Below are positions 50,819 through 60,398 of a stretch of 64,000 bases of DNA, piece by piece. The notes beneath the pieces were generated by a model that did no database searches, had not been told where the DNA came from, and worked only from the letters and a program-made list of their open reading frames with translations. Each line of letters begins with the position of its first letter. Position 1 is the first letter of the stretch. Source of the stretch: an uncultured Lachnospiraceae bacterium (GTDB lineage Bacteria > Bacillota > Clostridia > Lachnospirales > Lachnospiraceae); NCBI GenBank assembly GCA_910576815.1, contig CAJTKA010000001.1, positions 132,613 through 196,612 of the forward strand, read 5' to 3'. The position numbers and the translations under genes are program-made.

Positions 50819-53113
50819 TTACTGAGCGCCTGTAAATAACATATAAGGACTACAATTCGCCTCCTTGTCAAAGGCAAGTGCAATTGCAAAAGGATTATGC
50901 AGCTGTGGGAACTCCCAGTTCTCCCTGCCGTAAAAGGTCTCCGAATCAAACTGCGCCTCCTCAAGTTCCGCCCTGGTGTCCACAAACGCCGCCATATAAG
51001 GCACCCGCAGCATCACATCATGACTTTCTCCGATGTGCCAATGCGGTTTCAAGGGCTGTATGCCAATATATTCCACCAGCATATTCTCGCTGAGACGGTA
51101 TGCGGTCTGACAGACCAGTTTTTCCTCTTTTTTGTATACCACAAAGGAATAACAGTAAAGGTTTTCGCCGTTATCCAGTGTAAAACAATCAAAGTTAAAG
51201 GTATCCACCGAATTTCCCCAGTAAGCGGCTGCGCTCTTTTTGATACTTTCCTGCACCTGTGGCCAGCGGTCTGCAAAGAAATCCCCGTCCGGATTGACGT
51301 CCATCCGATAGAAAATACGGATATCCTCAGACTCAGCGGCGTCCGGCGTTTTCGGCCACAGCGTATTAAGCCCCGCAGCTGCCGCAAAGTCCATGCTGCC
51401 ATAATACCAGTCGATCGGCTTAGAAAGCACATAACGGGTGGGAAACATCTCTCCGGAGGACAGCCCGCAAAATGCCCAGCCAAATCCTTCCTCATCGTAC
51501 CGCCGCACCACGGCAAGATCCCTGTGTGGAACGGTGATCTTCATGCCCGGCAAAAGTACGCCCTCCTCCAGTTTCGGATTCGCCCATTCCAAATTCTGAT
51601 AATATCGTCCGTCCCCGAAAAACTGCCTGGCAATCTTCCAGAGATTATCTCCCACCGCCACCTCATACTCCACATCCTCCGCCGGACCAAACCCCAGATG
51701 TACATAATTTCCGTTGTCGTCCTGTGTCTCCGGATCATAAGGAATAACCCCCAAAAAGTCCATAAAGTCCTCATGTTCCAGCCGTTTCACTCCGGAAAAA
51801 TACGCGGCATACCACGGCATCTCCTCAGACGAAAGCTCCCTTACGCCGCGCTGTGGATAGATCTGCTCTGCCGTCCCCGCAAGATAGAAGCTGTTCTCGA
51901 TCGTGCCCTTTCCCGGATTTACAGTATTGCAGGCTACGCCGTAAATGGGTGTGACGAAAGACAGCCGTTTCTGGCTGATGGTAACGGCGCCGCTATTGAC
52001 GCAGGTATCCACCGTCCCGCCATTGGAGGCACAGATGCCCGCGCTGACCAGCGTTTCCGCGTGGTCGCGCACTATCTGTTCTATATGGACCTTCCCGCTG
52101 TTTTGACATTTGTAAATACTGCCCCAGCTCGCGCCCACGATACCGCCCGCAAGCTGGACGCCGCTCACATCTCCCATATTTTGGCAGTCCTCTATGCTGC
52201 CCTCCTCCGCATTCCGCCCGGAAATCCCTCCTGCGGCAAAATCATGTACATAAAAGGTATCGGAGATAGCGCCAAGCGTCACCTTACCTTCATTGACACA
52301 GTTTTGGATGCTCCCGTAATTGGAGCGGCAGATGCCGCCCGCAAACATGGAATGTTTCGTATAAGTGTTCTCAGGCGCTTCCGTACTCCGGTCCGTTCCC
52401 GCCTCCACGCTTCCCGTAAATCGGCAGTTTTTCATCTGCCCGTAATTGATGCCCGCGATACCGGCCGCGTCCCACGCGCCGACCACTTTTGCCTGCACCT
52501 TGCAGTTTTCGATCACGCCATAGTTGGCAAAGCAAAGCGCTGCGGAAGTAATCACATTTGTCTCCCCGTTTTCCTCCTCGTAGGCACAGTCCTCATACGT
52601 GGTGACAAACAGGCTCTCACGGATCGTGAGGTCTGTCACTTTCGCACCCTCCTCCAGTATCATAAAAAGAGAACTCAGCCAGCTGCCGTAGGGCGTACAA
52701 TATCCGATCAGGGCATGACCGTTTCCGTCAAAATGCCCGTAATAACTCGGAATGGAGCCATACCCGTTTTCCGGCAGCGTATCCGCCCAGTTCTCCCATC
52801 CTTCCGTATCATTTAAAATTAAGTCATTTACAAGACGGACATTGGAATGCGGGTCCATTTTTGTGGAAATGAACCACCTGAAATCTTCTTTCGTGGACAG
52901 CAGATAATAGCCGTCCACATCCTGCGGCGGCGTTTGCCCGATTTCTCTTTCCGTCTCGTCAGTCTCAGACGTAAGCCCCTCCGTCTCCCACATCGCCGTC
53001 AGCGAATCATCCTTCCGCAAGCAATCTCCGTACCCAATCAACAGCCAAACGCAAAGACAGCCCATAACAACGATTATCTGCGCCAGCCGTTTCCAAGGAA
53101 TTTTCTCATTCAT
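50819..53113 (-). CDS. Secreted GLUG-like repeat and LysM surface protein
   Basis: 764 aa. A signal anchor (about 10-28), a short linker, then Gly-rich repeats (about 198-410) of the G-x-I-x-N-C form, such as GVIENCKVQAKVVG, GQMKNCRFTGSV and GSIQNCVNEGKVTL, resembling GLUG beta-helix repeats. A LysM domain follows (about 481-530, VAVGDNLWKIARQFFGDG), likely binding peptidoglycan, then a C-terminal domain of unknown fold (about 535-764). It overlaps ruvB by four bases, so it shares its message. Probably wall-attached; the ligand or role is not known. Confidence 0.82.
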   Translation of the reverse strand: MNEKIPWKRLAQIIVVMGCLCVWLLIGYGDCLRKDDSLTAMWETEGLTSETDETEREIGQTPPQDVDGYYLLSTKEDFRWFISTKMDPHSNVRLVNDLILNDTEGWENWADTLPENGYGSIPSYYGHFDGNGHALIGYCTPYGSWLSSLFMILEEGAKVTDLTIRESLFVTTYEDCAYEEENGETNVITSAALCFANYGVIENCKVQAKVVGAWDAAGIAGINYGQMKNCRFTGSVEAGTDRSTEAPENTYTKHSMFAGGICRSNYGSIQNCVNEGKVTLGAISDTFYVHDFAAGGISGRNAEEGSIEDCQNMGDVSGVQLAGGIVGASWGSIYKCQNSGKVHIEQIVRDHAETLVSAGICASNGGTVDTCVNSGAVTISQKRLSFVTPIYGVACNTVNPGKGTIENSFYLAGTAEQIYPQRGVRELSSEEMPWYAAYFSGVKRLEHEDFMDFLGVIPYDPETQDDNGNYVHLGFGPAEDVEYEVAVGDNLWKIARQFFGDGRYYQNLEWANPKLEEGVLLPGMKITVPHRDLAVVRRYDEEGFGWAFCGLSSGEMFPTRYVLSKPIDWYYGSMDFAAAAGLNTLWPKTPDAAESEDIRIFYRMDVNPDGDFFADRWPQVQESIKKSAAAYWGNSVDTFNFDCFTLDNGENLYCYSFVVYKKEEKLVCQTAYRLSENMLVEYIGIQPLKPHWHIGESHDVMLRVPYMAAFVDTRAELEEAQFDSETFYGRENWEFPQLHNPFAIALAFDKEANCSPYMLFTGAQ

Positions 53114-54108
53114 GACGGAATCTCCAGCCCAAAATGACGATAGGCCAGATCCGTGACCGTCCTTCCCCTCGGCGTGCGGTTCAGGAAACCGTTCTGGATC
53201 AGATAGGGCTCGTACACATCCTCTATCGTCCCTGCATCCTCGCCGATGGCTGCCGCCAGCGTATCAAGCCCCACCGGACCGCCCTTGAATTTCTCCATCA
53301 TGGTCATAAGAATGTTTCTGTCCACGTGATCTAAGCCCATCTTATCCACATCCATTAAATCAAGCGCTACCTTCGCCACATCTTCCGTGATTGCACCATC
53401 ATATTTCACCTGGGCAAAATCGCGGACACGCTTCAAGATGCGATTCGCCAAACGGGGCGTACCCCGGCTCCTTCTCGCCAACTCCACCGCACCTCTATCG
53501 TTGATCTCCACTCCCAGCTTTTTCGCCGACTGCCTGATGATCACCGTAAGCTCCTCCACGCTGTAAAACTCCAGCCTGTGGATCACACCGAAACGGTCTC
53601 TTAGCGGCGCCGTGAGAAGCCCTGCCCTGGTGGTCGCACCCACCAACGTAAAATGGGGCAGATCCAAACGGATGGAACGGGCCGTCGGTCCCTTACCGAT
53701 CATGATGTCAATGGCATAATCCTCCATCGCAGGATATAATACCTCCTCTACCTGGCGATTCAATCTGTGGATCTCGTCCACGAAAAGAAGGTCACCCTCC
53801 TGCAGATTGTTTAAGATCGCCGCCATCTCTCCCGGCTTCTCGATCGCCGGACCGCTGGTCACCTTCATATGAACCCCCATCTCATTGGCAATAATGCCTG
53901 CAAGGGTGGTCTTCCCCAGTCCCGGCGGTCCATAGAAAAGCACATGATCCAGTGCATCCCCTCTCTGTTTTGCCGCCTCGATGTAAACTTTCAGATTATC
54001 CTTTACCTTTTCTTGACCAATATAGTCAATCAGCTTTTGAGGACGTAAAGACCCCTCGATCCTGATATCTTCCTCAATCAAATTCGTCTCAATCATTCTG
54101 TTTGGCAT
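53110..54108 (-). CDS. ruvB: Holliday junction branch migration helicase RuvB
   Basis: AAA+ motor that drives RuvAB branch migration. About 332 aa: EGSLRPQKLIDYIGQEKVK, Walker A HVLFYGPPGLGKTTLAGII, Walker B DLLFVDEIHRLNRQVEE, ATTRAGLLTAPLRDRFG and the C-terminal winged helix TPRGRTVTDLAYRHFG. ATG 54108 is six bases after GGAG; an ATG four codons earlier overlaps that site. Unusually, ruvA is 6.3 kb away, with an ABC exporter and a plus-strand unit between. Confidence 0.97.
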   Translation of the reverse strand: MPNRMIETNLIEEDIRIEGSLRPQKLIDYIGQEKVKDNLKVYIEAAKQRGDALDHVLFYGPPGLGKTTLAGIIANEMGVHMKVTSGPAIEKPGEMAAILNNLQEGDLLFVDEIHRLNRQVEEVLYPAMEDYAIDIMIGKGPTARSIRLDLPHFTLVGATTRAGLLTAPLRDRFGVIHRLEFYSVEELTVIIRQSAKKLGVEINDRGAVELARRSRGTPRLANRILKRVRDFAQVKYDGAITEDVAKVALDLMDVDKMGLDHVDRNILMTMMEKFKGGPVGLDTLAAAIGEDAGTIEDVYEPYLIQNGFLNRTPRGRTVTDLAYRHFGLEIPS

Positions 54109-54122
54109 TGTTATCTCCATAT

Positions 54123-54140
54123 CACAGCCTCTGCTGTGAG
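54123..54140. repeat. Small perfect hairpin upstream of ruvB
   Basis: TCACAGC/GCTGTGA with a four-base loop in the divergent spacer, near the ruvB start. Possible leader structure or operator; no known regulator site recognised. Confidence 0.35.
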
Positions 54141-54258
54141 CGGCTGGAACTTCTTTTCACCTAATTTTAGCATCTTCCCGTCCACTTCGCAAGCCGACGG
54201 AAATCGATGACCGCTGCGTCTTCGGCTTCTCTGTTACAAAAACCGTACTTTTTCTCCC

Positions 54259-54287
54259 TTGCCAGAACATACGATACAAGATATCAT
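54259..54287 (+). promoter_or_regulatory. Promoter for the DUF1538-PII operon
   Basis: TTGCCA (54259-54264), 17-base spacer, TATCAT (54282-54287), 53 bases before the TTG start. Confidence 0.5.
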
Positions 54288-54340
54288 ATTAGTAAACTAT
54301 TTGATCTGACTTTACTCTGACTTAGAAGCGAGGAAACTGT

Positions 54341-55894
54341 TTGCGCACAAAATCCATATTTCTTGAAAAACTGAAAGAAAAGCTGCGTGAGGCGCTGGTG
54401 GCCGTACTGCCGATCATCGTCATCGTTCTCGTTCTGTGCTTTTCCGTGGCGCCGATTTCACCGAGCATTCTCCTATGCTTTCTGATCGGTGCGGTCCTCC
54501 TGATTCTGGGCATGATGTTTTTTACCCTCGGCGCAGAGGTTGCCATGACTCCCATGGGCGAAAAAGTCGGCACCTGCATGACCAAAAGCAAAAAACTTAC
54601 CATAATTGTAGCGCTATCCTTTCTGCTTGGCTTTATTATCACCGTCTCTGAGCCGGACCTGCAAGTGCTCGCCGGGCAGGTTCCCTCCATTCCCAACGGT
54701 ATTCTGATTGGAGCCGTGGCAGGAGGCGTCGGCCTTTTTCTGGTGATTGCCCTGCTTCGTATGCTGTTTCGAATACCGCTGCCGCCCCTGTTGGTATTTC
54801 TCTACATAGTTGTCTTCTTATTGACGCCTTTTGTACCGGAGGATTTTTTGAGTGTAGCTTTTGACTCCGGCGGTGTGACCACAGGTCCCATGACGGTCCC
54901 CTTTATCATGGCGATGGGACTGGGTGTGGCCGCGATTCGAAACGACCTCCATGCCGCAGATGACAGCTTCGGACTGGTCGCTCTATGCTCGATCGGTCCC
55001 ATCGTGTCGGTGCTGATCCTGGGAATGATCTACCGTCCTGGGGAAAGCAGCTATGTTCCGCCTGCCATTCCATCCGTAGAGACTTCCGTAGAACTGTGGG
55101 CACTGTTTCATCATGGATTTCCGACCTACATCGCTGAAATTGCGGTTTCCCTGTTCCCGATCATCCTGTTTTTTGGGCTGTTCCAGGTCTTTGTCCTGCG
55201 TCTTTCCAAAAGAACGCTCTCAAAGATGTGTGTCGGGCTCGTTTATACCTATATCGGGCTGGTTTTATTTATGACAGGCGTCAACGTCGGTTTCATGCCT
55301 GCCGGTAACTATCTGGGACAAATGCTGGGCTCCTCGTCCAATCCCTGGCTCCTGATCCCGATCGCCATGGTGATGGGCTTTTTCATTGTAAAAGCGGAGC
55401 CTGCTGTCTATGTACTGAACAAACAGGTGGAGGAGATTACCGACGGCGCCATTTCTGCAAAATCCATGGGTACCTGCCTCTCCGTAGGTGTTGCCATCTC
55501 TCTTGGCATCGCCATGCTGCGCGTGTTGACAGGCATTTCCGTGATGTGGTTCCTGATCCCCGGCTATACCTTTGCGCTGGCGATTTCCTTCTTTGTGCCC
55601 AAGATCTATACCGCCATCGCTTTCGATTCCGGCGGCGTTGCTTCCGGTCCCATGACGGCAGCCTTTCTGCTCCCGTTAGCGCAGGGAGCCTGCAGCGCTG
55701 TCGGCGGCAATATTGTAACAGATGCCTTTGGTATCGTGGCAATGGTTGCCATGACACCGCTCATCACGATACAGCTTCTCGGCATTCTCTCCAGACGTCG
55801 CGCCGCAGTCGCCTCCGGAGATCACCAGACAGCCCAAGCTGTCGGACCTGCAGCCACTGTATGCGCTACAGAAGATTTGATCATTGAACTCTAA
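54341..55894 (+). CDS. DUF1538 membrane protein (putative transporter)
   Basis: 517 aa, about twelve membrane spans. Two internal halves share a motif AFDSGGV-x-x-GPMT, at about residues 171 and 426, indicating an inverted or tandem duplication typical of transporters. Starts with TTG 54341 behind GAGG (seven bases). Followed at 36 bases by a tandem PII-like protein, a pairing that suggests the PII protein gates the transporter. Substrate unknown. Family identified from memory as DUF1538. Confidence 0.85.
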   Translation: MRTKSIFLEKLKEKLREALVAVLPIIVIVLVLCFSVAPISPSILLCFLIGAVLLILGMMFFTLGAEVAMTPMGEKVGTCMTKSKKLTIIVALSFLLGFIITVSEPDLQVLAGQVPSIPNGILIGAVAGGVGLFLVIALLRMLFRIPLPPLLVFLYIVVFLLTPFVPEDFLSVAFDSGGVTTGPMTVPFIMAMGLGVAAIRNDLHAADDSFGLVALCSIGPIVSVLILGMIYRPGESSYVPPAIPSVETSVELWALFHHGFPTYIAEIAVSLFPIILFFGLFQVFVLRLSKRTLSKMCVGLVYTYIGLVLFMTGVNVGFMPAGNYLGQMLGSSSNPWLLIPIAMVMGFFIVKAEPAVYVLNKQVEEITDGAISAKSMGTCLSVGVAISLGIAMLRVLTGISVMWFLIPGYTFALAISFFVPKIYTAIAFDSGGVASGPMTAAFLLPLAQGACSAVGGNIVTDAFGIVAMVAMTPLITIQLLGILSRRRAAVASGDHQTAQAVGPAATVCATEDLIIEL

Positions 55895-55930
55895 TAAAAC
55901 AGAGCAAAAAGCTCCGACATGGAGGAAAAC

Positions 55931-56644
55931 ATGAGCGAACTATATCTGATGACCGCCATCATCACTAGGGACCGCACAAAAGATTTTGCGGCATTCTACG
56001 ACAGATATGGCGTCTCTGTCAATTTTATAACCCTTGGCAACGGAACCGCCAATCACGAAATTTTGGACTATCTCGGCTTGGACGGTACGGAGAAAGCCGT
56101 TATCTTCTCCGTCGTCACCCGCGGGACCTGGAAAAAAATCAAGGCAGGTCTGGAACAGGAAATGCGGATCGATATTCCCGGTACAGGCGTTGCGTTCATC
56201 ATTCCGCTTGCAAGTATCGGCGGTCTTCGTCAACTCCGTTTCCTGACGGGGGAAGAAACCTTTGAAAATGGGGAGGAAACAGTTTTGAAGGACACCAAAT
56301 ATGAACTTTTAGTCATTATCGCCAACCAGGGCTATACGGAAATGATCATGGATGCCGCCAGAAAAATGAAGGCAGGCGGCGGCACCGTCATCCACGCCAA
56401 AGGGACAGGTATGGAGAGCGCCGATAAGTTCCTGGGCGTTACCCTTGCCTCCGAAAAGGAAATTATCTTTATTGTCGTTAAAAAAGAGCAGAAAAACGCC
56501 ATCATGGGGGCAATCATGGAAGATGCCGGGTTGACCACCAAGGCAAAATCCGTTATCTTTTCCCTGCCGGTCACCGAAACCGCGGGCATGCGCCTCCTTC
56601 AGGCGTACGAGGAGGACGCGAAGGCGGAGGAAACGCCCTCCTAA
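55931..56644 (+). CDS. Tandem PII-like signalling protein
   Basis: 237 aa made of two PII-fold halves (about 1-110 and 115-230). Each half has the PII-type VxFIxLGxGTAxHEIL or TVIHAKGTGMESADKFLG segment, with no canonical uridylylated Tyr T-loop. ATG 55931 has GGAGG five bases upstream. Co-transcribed with the DUF1538 protein. PII-like proteins usually bind nucleotides or small effectors and control a partner membrane protein, so a regulatory lid is the likely role. Confidence 0.85.
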   Translation: MSELYLMTAIITRDRTKDFAAFYDRYGVSVNFITLGNGTANHEILDYLGLDGTEKAVIFSVVTRGTWKKIKAGLEQEMRIDIPGTGVAFIIPLASIGGLRQLRFLTGEETFENGEETVLKDTKYELLVIIANQGYTEMIMDAARKMKAGGGTVIHAKGTGMESADKFLGVTLASEKEIIFIVVKKEQKNAIMGAIMEDAGLTTKAKSVIFSLPVTETAGMRLLQAYEEDAKAEETPS

Positions 56645-56670
56645 TAAATTCCGTCCATCCCGTACGAAAT

Positions 56671-58572
56671 TTATTGCGCCACCTGCCGCTCTTTCTCCAT
56701 CTCCTCCCTTCTGAACTGCAGGTGGTAAAGTCTGTAATACTTCCCCTGCATGGCAAGGAGCTCCTGATGACTGCCCTGCTCTATGATCTTCCCATGAGAA
56801 AGCACAATAATGTTGTCCGCGTTGCGAATCGTTGAGAGCCTGTGCGCCACCATCAGCATGGTGCCGATATTCTGCATCTTTTCCAAAGAATCCTGAATCA
56901 AAAGCTCCGTCTCCGTATCAATATTTGCCGTCGCCTCATCCAGAATCATCACCACAGGCTGATGCACGATGGTACGGGCAAACGACAATAGCTGCCTTTG
57001 GCCTGCGGAGAAATTATTGCCCCGCTCCCTGACTTCCTCGTCAAGTCCCTTCTCCAGTTTCTTGATAAAATGATCGGCATTGACGTAGTGACAGGCCGCA
57101 AGAATCTCCTTTTCAGCAATTGACTCATCGCGCAACGCGATATTGCTGCGAATGGTTCCCGAAAAAAGGAATACATCCTGAAGCATCTGTCCGAGCTGCC
57201 TGCGCAGGGAACTGATCTTGATTTTACGGATGTCGATTCCATCCACCAAAATCTCCCCTTTTTGATACTCATAATTCCGGCATAAAAGTGACAGAATTGT
57301 CGTTTTTCCGGAACCTGTGGAACCCACAAAGGCCACGGTCTGTCCCGGATCCACATGGAAGGAGACACCCTTCAACACCCATTCGCCCTCCACATAGGCA
57401 AACCACACGTCCCGAAACTCGATCTCACCGCGCAATTTAGAAATTTCGATGGCATCAGGCGCATCTTTGATCACAGGCTCCATATCCATGATCGTAAAGA
57501 CCTTCTCCGCTGAGGCGAAGGCTGACTGAAGCCAGTTGAACTGCTCCGCCAGACTCTGGATTGGGTTATAAAATTTTGAGATATACATATAGAAAGACAC
57601 CAGCGTGCCGCTTTCTATCAACTGCCCCAGAAAGACCCTGTTTTCCAGATACCCTTTGCCGCCCAGATAAAGCAGACAGAGTACGGAGCTGACATAGAGC
57701 ATATAGACTAACGGCCTGAAAATACCAAACACCAAAATCTGCTCCTGCTTTGCCCGCCCCAGCGCATTACTTCGGTTTCTGAAATCCTCCATCTTCGCCT
57801 CCTCCCGGTTGAAAATCTGGGTGATTTTGATACCGGAAAGATTTTCTGAAAGGTAGGTATTAATGTCTGTAGTGCAGTCTTTTACCCTGCGGTATGCCCG
57901 TCTGGAAAACTTGCGGAAAATCACCGTAAACAAAATAATAAAAGGTACAAAGCACAGAACCATCAGCGTCAGTTCATAGTTTAACATAAGCATTGCCGCC
58001 AATACCCCGACAATGACAAATATATTTTTGACCAGGTTCACCAGAAGATTGGTGAACATCATGGAGATCGCGTTGGTATCGTTTGTGGTGCGCGTCACCA
58101 GCTTCCCCACGGGAATGGCGTTTAGCTGCTCCTGCGAAAGGCTCTCTATCTTGACAAAAAGATCCTCCCTCATTACGGAGATAATGCGCTGTCCCGTCCT
58201 TTGCAGCACGATCGCCTGTATGTAGGTACAGACCATGGATACCGCTAATATGCTCAGATACACTGCCACCGCCCGATAAATCTGCGCCATGGCAAACTCG
58301 CCCACCATGAGCTGTTCGATCCGCCCGATGATAAGAGGCGCCACCACATCATAGGCGATCGATAATATCATCAAGAAACCCACCAGCAAAAACGCTCGTC
58401 TGTAAGGCTTCGCATAGCCAAGCAGCCGCCGCATGATCTCCCGATCCTTCATCTGCCTTTCAAAGCCCATGGACTGTTTTTTATCCTTCACCAGCAGGTA
58501 CGCTGTCAAAAGAATAATCGAAAAAACACCAACGACTGCACCCACTGCAAGTAACGGATAATACTCAAACAT
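56671..58572 (-). CDS. ABC exporter half-transporter, subunit B
   Basis: 633 aa: six membrane spans (about 1-310), then an ATPase. Walker A VGSTGSGKTTILSLL, a degenerate signature NFSAGQRQLLSF instead of LSGGQ, Walker B VVMILDEATANID with the catalytic Glu kept, and H-loop MVAHRLST. Overlaps subunit A by eight bases; ATG 58572 has GGAGG eight bases upstream. Complementary degeneracy with subunit A indicates a heterodimer of the BmrCD/TM287-288 kind, for drugs or peptides. Confidence 0.92.
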   Translation of the reverse strand: MFEYYPLLAVGAVVGVFSIILLTAYLLVKDKKQSMGFERQMKDREIMRRLLGYAKPYRRAFLLVGFLMILSIAYDVVAPLIIGRIEQLMVGEFAMAQIYRAVAVYLSILAVSMVCTYIQAIVLQRTGQRIISVMREDLFVKIESLSQEQLNAIPVGKLVTRTTNDTNAISMMFTNLLVNLVKNIFVIVGVLAAMLMLNYELTLMVLCFVPFIILFTVIFRKFSRRAYRRVKDCTTDINTYLSENLSGIKITQIFNREEAKMEDFRNRSNALGRAKQEQILVFGIFRPLVYMLYVSSVLCLLYLGGKGYLENRVFLGQLIESGTLVSFYMYISKFYNPIQSLAEQFNWLQSAFASAEKVFTIMDMEPVIKDAPDAIEISKLRGEIEFRDVWFAYVEGEWVLKGVSFHVDPGQTVAFVGSTGSGKTTILSLLCRNYEYQKGEILVDGIDIRKIKISSLRRQLGQMLQDVFLFSGTIRSNIALRDESIAEKEILAACHYVNADHFIKKLEKGLDEEVRERGNNFSAGQRQLLSFARTIVHQPVVMILDEATANIDTETELLIQDSLEKMQNIGTMLMVAHRLSTIRNADNIIVLSHGKIIEQGSHQELLAMQGKYYRLYHLQFRREEMEKERQVAQ

Positions 58573-60349
58573 TGGCTTCACCTCCCGCTTCCTCCTCCAG
58601 ACGCTGCAATTCCACCATCTTGCGATAAGCTTCACAAGATGCGCATAAGTCTTCATGGCTACCAACGGCTTCCACCCTGCCATCCTCTACAAAAATGATC
58701 TTATCCATGCGCTCCACCGTAGAAATCCGATGCGCGATGAGGATGGTCGTCCTCCCTTTCCTCTCCGTCAGCAGATTTTCGAGGATCTCTTTCTCCGTCT
58801 TCATATCCACAGCCGATACGGAATCGTCTAAAATCAAAATCGCTGCATCCTTAAGCAGGGCTCTGGCAATGGAAATACGCTGCTTCTGTCCGCCGGAGAC
58901 GGTCACGCCCCGCTCACCCAACACCGTCCGATAACCCGCCGTAAAATCCATGATATCGTCGTGCACATCGGACAATTTCGCTGCCCGCTCCACCAGCGCA
59001 TCGTCCGCTGCATCCATCGCAAAGGCGATGTTGTTTTCGATGGTATCGGAAAAGAGGAAGTTATCCTGCGGTACATAGGAGCAGCCTTCCCGCAGGGAGT
59101 GGATCGAGATGTCATTCACATCCCGTCCGTCAATAAACAGCGCCCCGTCAGACACGTTGTAGGCGCGCAGAATCAGGTCTACCAGAATGGTCTTGCCGGA
59201 CCCTGTCCTGCCCACGATGCCCACGCTCTCTCCCGCCTTTATGGTAAAAGAAACATCGCGCAGCGCATCGCTCTCCCCGTCCGGATAGCGGAAGGTAAGA
59301 TGCCGAAACTCGATCTCTCCGCGCATATTCAGAAGTTCCTCCACCCCCGGGCGGTCCTTTACCGTGATTTCCGCCTCTAACAGTTCTCCCACACGGTTTA
59401 AAGAAGCCTTTCCGCGGGAGGTTTTCTCGATCAGCATGGAAATTGCCATCACAGGCCAGACGATGGAATTAAAGTAGACGATGTACTCCACCAGCTGTCC
59501 CGCGTCGAAACGCCCGTTGTAAACAAGATAGCCGCCATAGCCCAAGATCACGCAGAGCACCGACTCCACAAGCAGAGTGATCAGAATATTTAACAGCGTA
59601 GAAATCCTGGTATATTCTACATTGACTTCTTCATTTTCCCGATTTAGCTTCTGAAATTCCCGCAGTTCCAAAATTTCTTTGACAAAAGCCTTGACAACGG
59701 CGATCCCCGAATAATTCTCCTGGGAAAAATCGGAAAGTCTGGAAAAAGCCTCCTGCCTGATCTCCCATTTTGCCGTCATCGCCTTTCCCACCACCGTGGC
59801 CAGAACAAGCAAGATCACGAGGGGAATCATGGACAGCCCCGTCAATACAAGATCCATGCGCCACATCTTATAAAAAGCCATCAGTCCCAGACACAGGGCA
59901 TCGCAGAACATCAAAACCCCGTCGCCAAAACATTCCTGCACGGTATCCAAATCATTGGTAAACAGGCTCATGAGATTGCCGACCTTGTTGACCTGAAAAT
60001 ACTCTCTGGATAAATTTTTGCAATGGTCAAACATTTTGTTGCGAAGATCCGTCTCCACCTTAATGGCCGCTCCATAGATACAAACGCGCCATAAAAACCG
60101 CCCCGTGACCAATACCAGAATAATCACGATCAGTTGGAGACAGACCTCATTCAAAAGCACCTCCATCGTAAAAGGCACCAAAGCACCATCGATCTCCACC
60201 GGTCCGCCGTTCATGCCATTTACCACAATGCGGTATAATTCCGGCAGGATCAGTTGAAAGTAGTCCACAAAGATAAGCGCCGCGACACCCGTAAGGAGCA
60301 TCAGAGCGTGTTTCTTATAATATTGGTTAATGTGTTTTCCGAAAATCAC
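58565..60349 (-). CDS. ABC exporter half-transporter, subunit A
   Basis: 594 aa from GTG 60349, which has GGAGG eight bases upstream. Six membrane spans, then an ATPase with Walker A VGRTGSGKTILVDLI, canonical signature VSGGQKQRIS, but Walker B ILILDDSVSAVD in which the catalytic Glu is Asp. With subunit B this gives one competent and one degenerate ATP site. Substrate cannot be predicted; neighbouring ruvA is in the same direction 52 bases upstream. Confidence 0.92.
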   Translation of the reverse strand: MIFGKHINQYYKKHALMLLTGVAALIFVDYFQLILPELYRIVVNGMNGGPVEIDGALVPFTMEVLLNEVCLQLIVIILVLVTGRFLWRVCIYGAAIKVETDLRNKMFDHCKNLSREYFQVNKVGNLMSLFTNDLDTVQECFGDGVLMFCDALCLGLMAFYKMWRMDLVLTGLSMIPLVILLVLATVVGKAMTAKWEIRQEAFSRLSDFSQENYSGIAVVKAFVKEILELREFQKLNRENEEVNVEYTRISTLLNILITLLVESVLCVILGYGGYLVYNGRFDAGQLVEYIVYFNSIVWPVMAISMLIEKTSRGKASLNRVGELLEAEITVKDRPGVEELLNMRGEIEFRHLTFRYPDGESDALRDVSFTIKAGESVGIVGRTGSGKTILVDLILRAYNVSDGALFIDGRDVNDISIHSLREGCSYVPQDNFLFSDTIENNIAFAMDAADDALVERAAKLSDVHDDIMDFTAGYRTVLGERGVTVSGGQKQRISIARALLKDAAILILDDSVSAVDMKTEKEILENLLTERKGRTTILIAHRISTVERMDKIIFVEDGRVEAVGSHEDLCASCEAYRKMVELQRLEEEAGGEANV

Positions 60350-60398
60350 CTTGTATTCCTCCGTGTAATGCTCCGCACGCGCCCGCAAAACCAAGCTG

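Noticed and set aside
50897..52816. A 639-codon open frame on the plus strand, antisense to the LysM surface protein
   Set aside because: It is a shadow of the minus-strand gene, which has a signal anchor, repeats and a LysM domain. The antisense product has no recognisable domain and no ribosome site.
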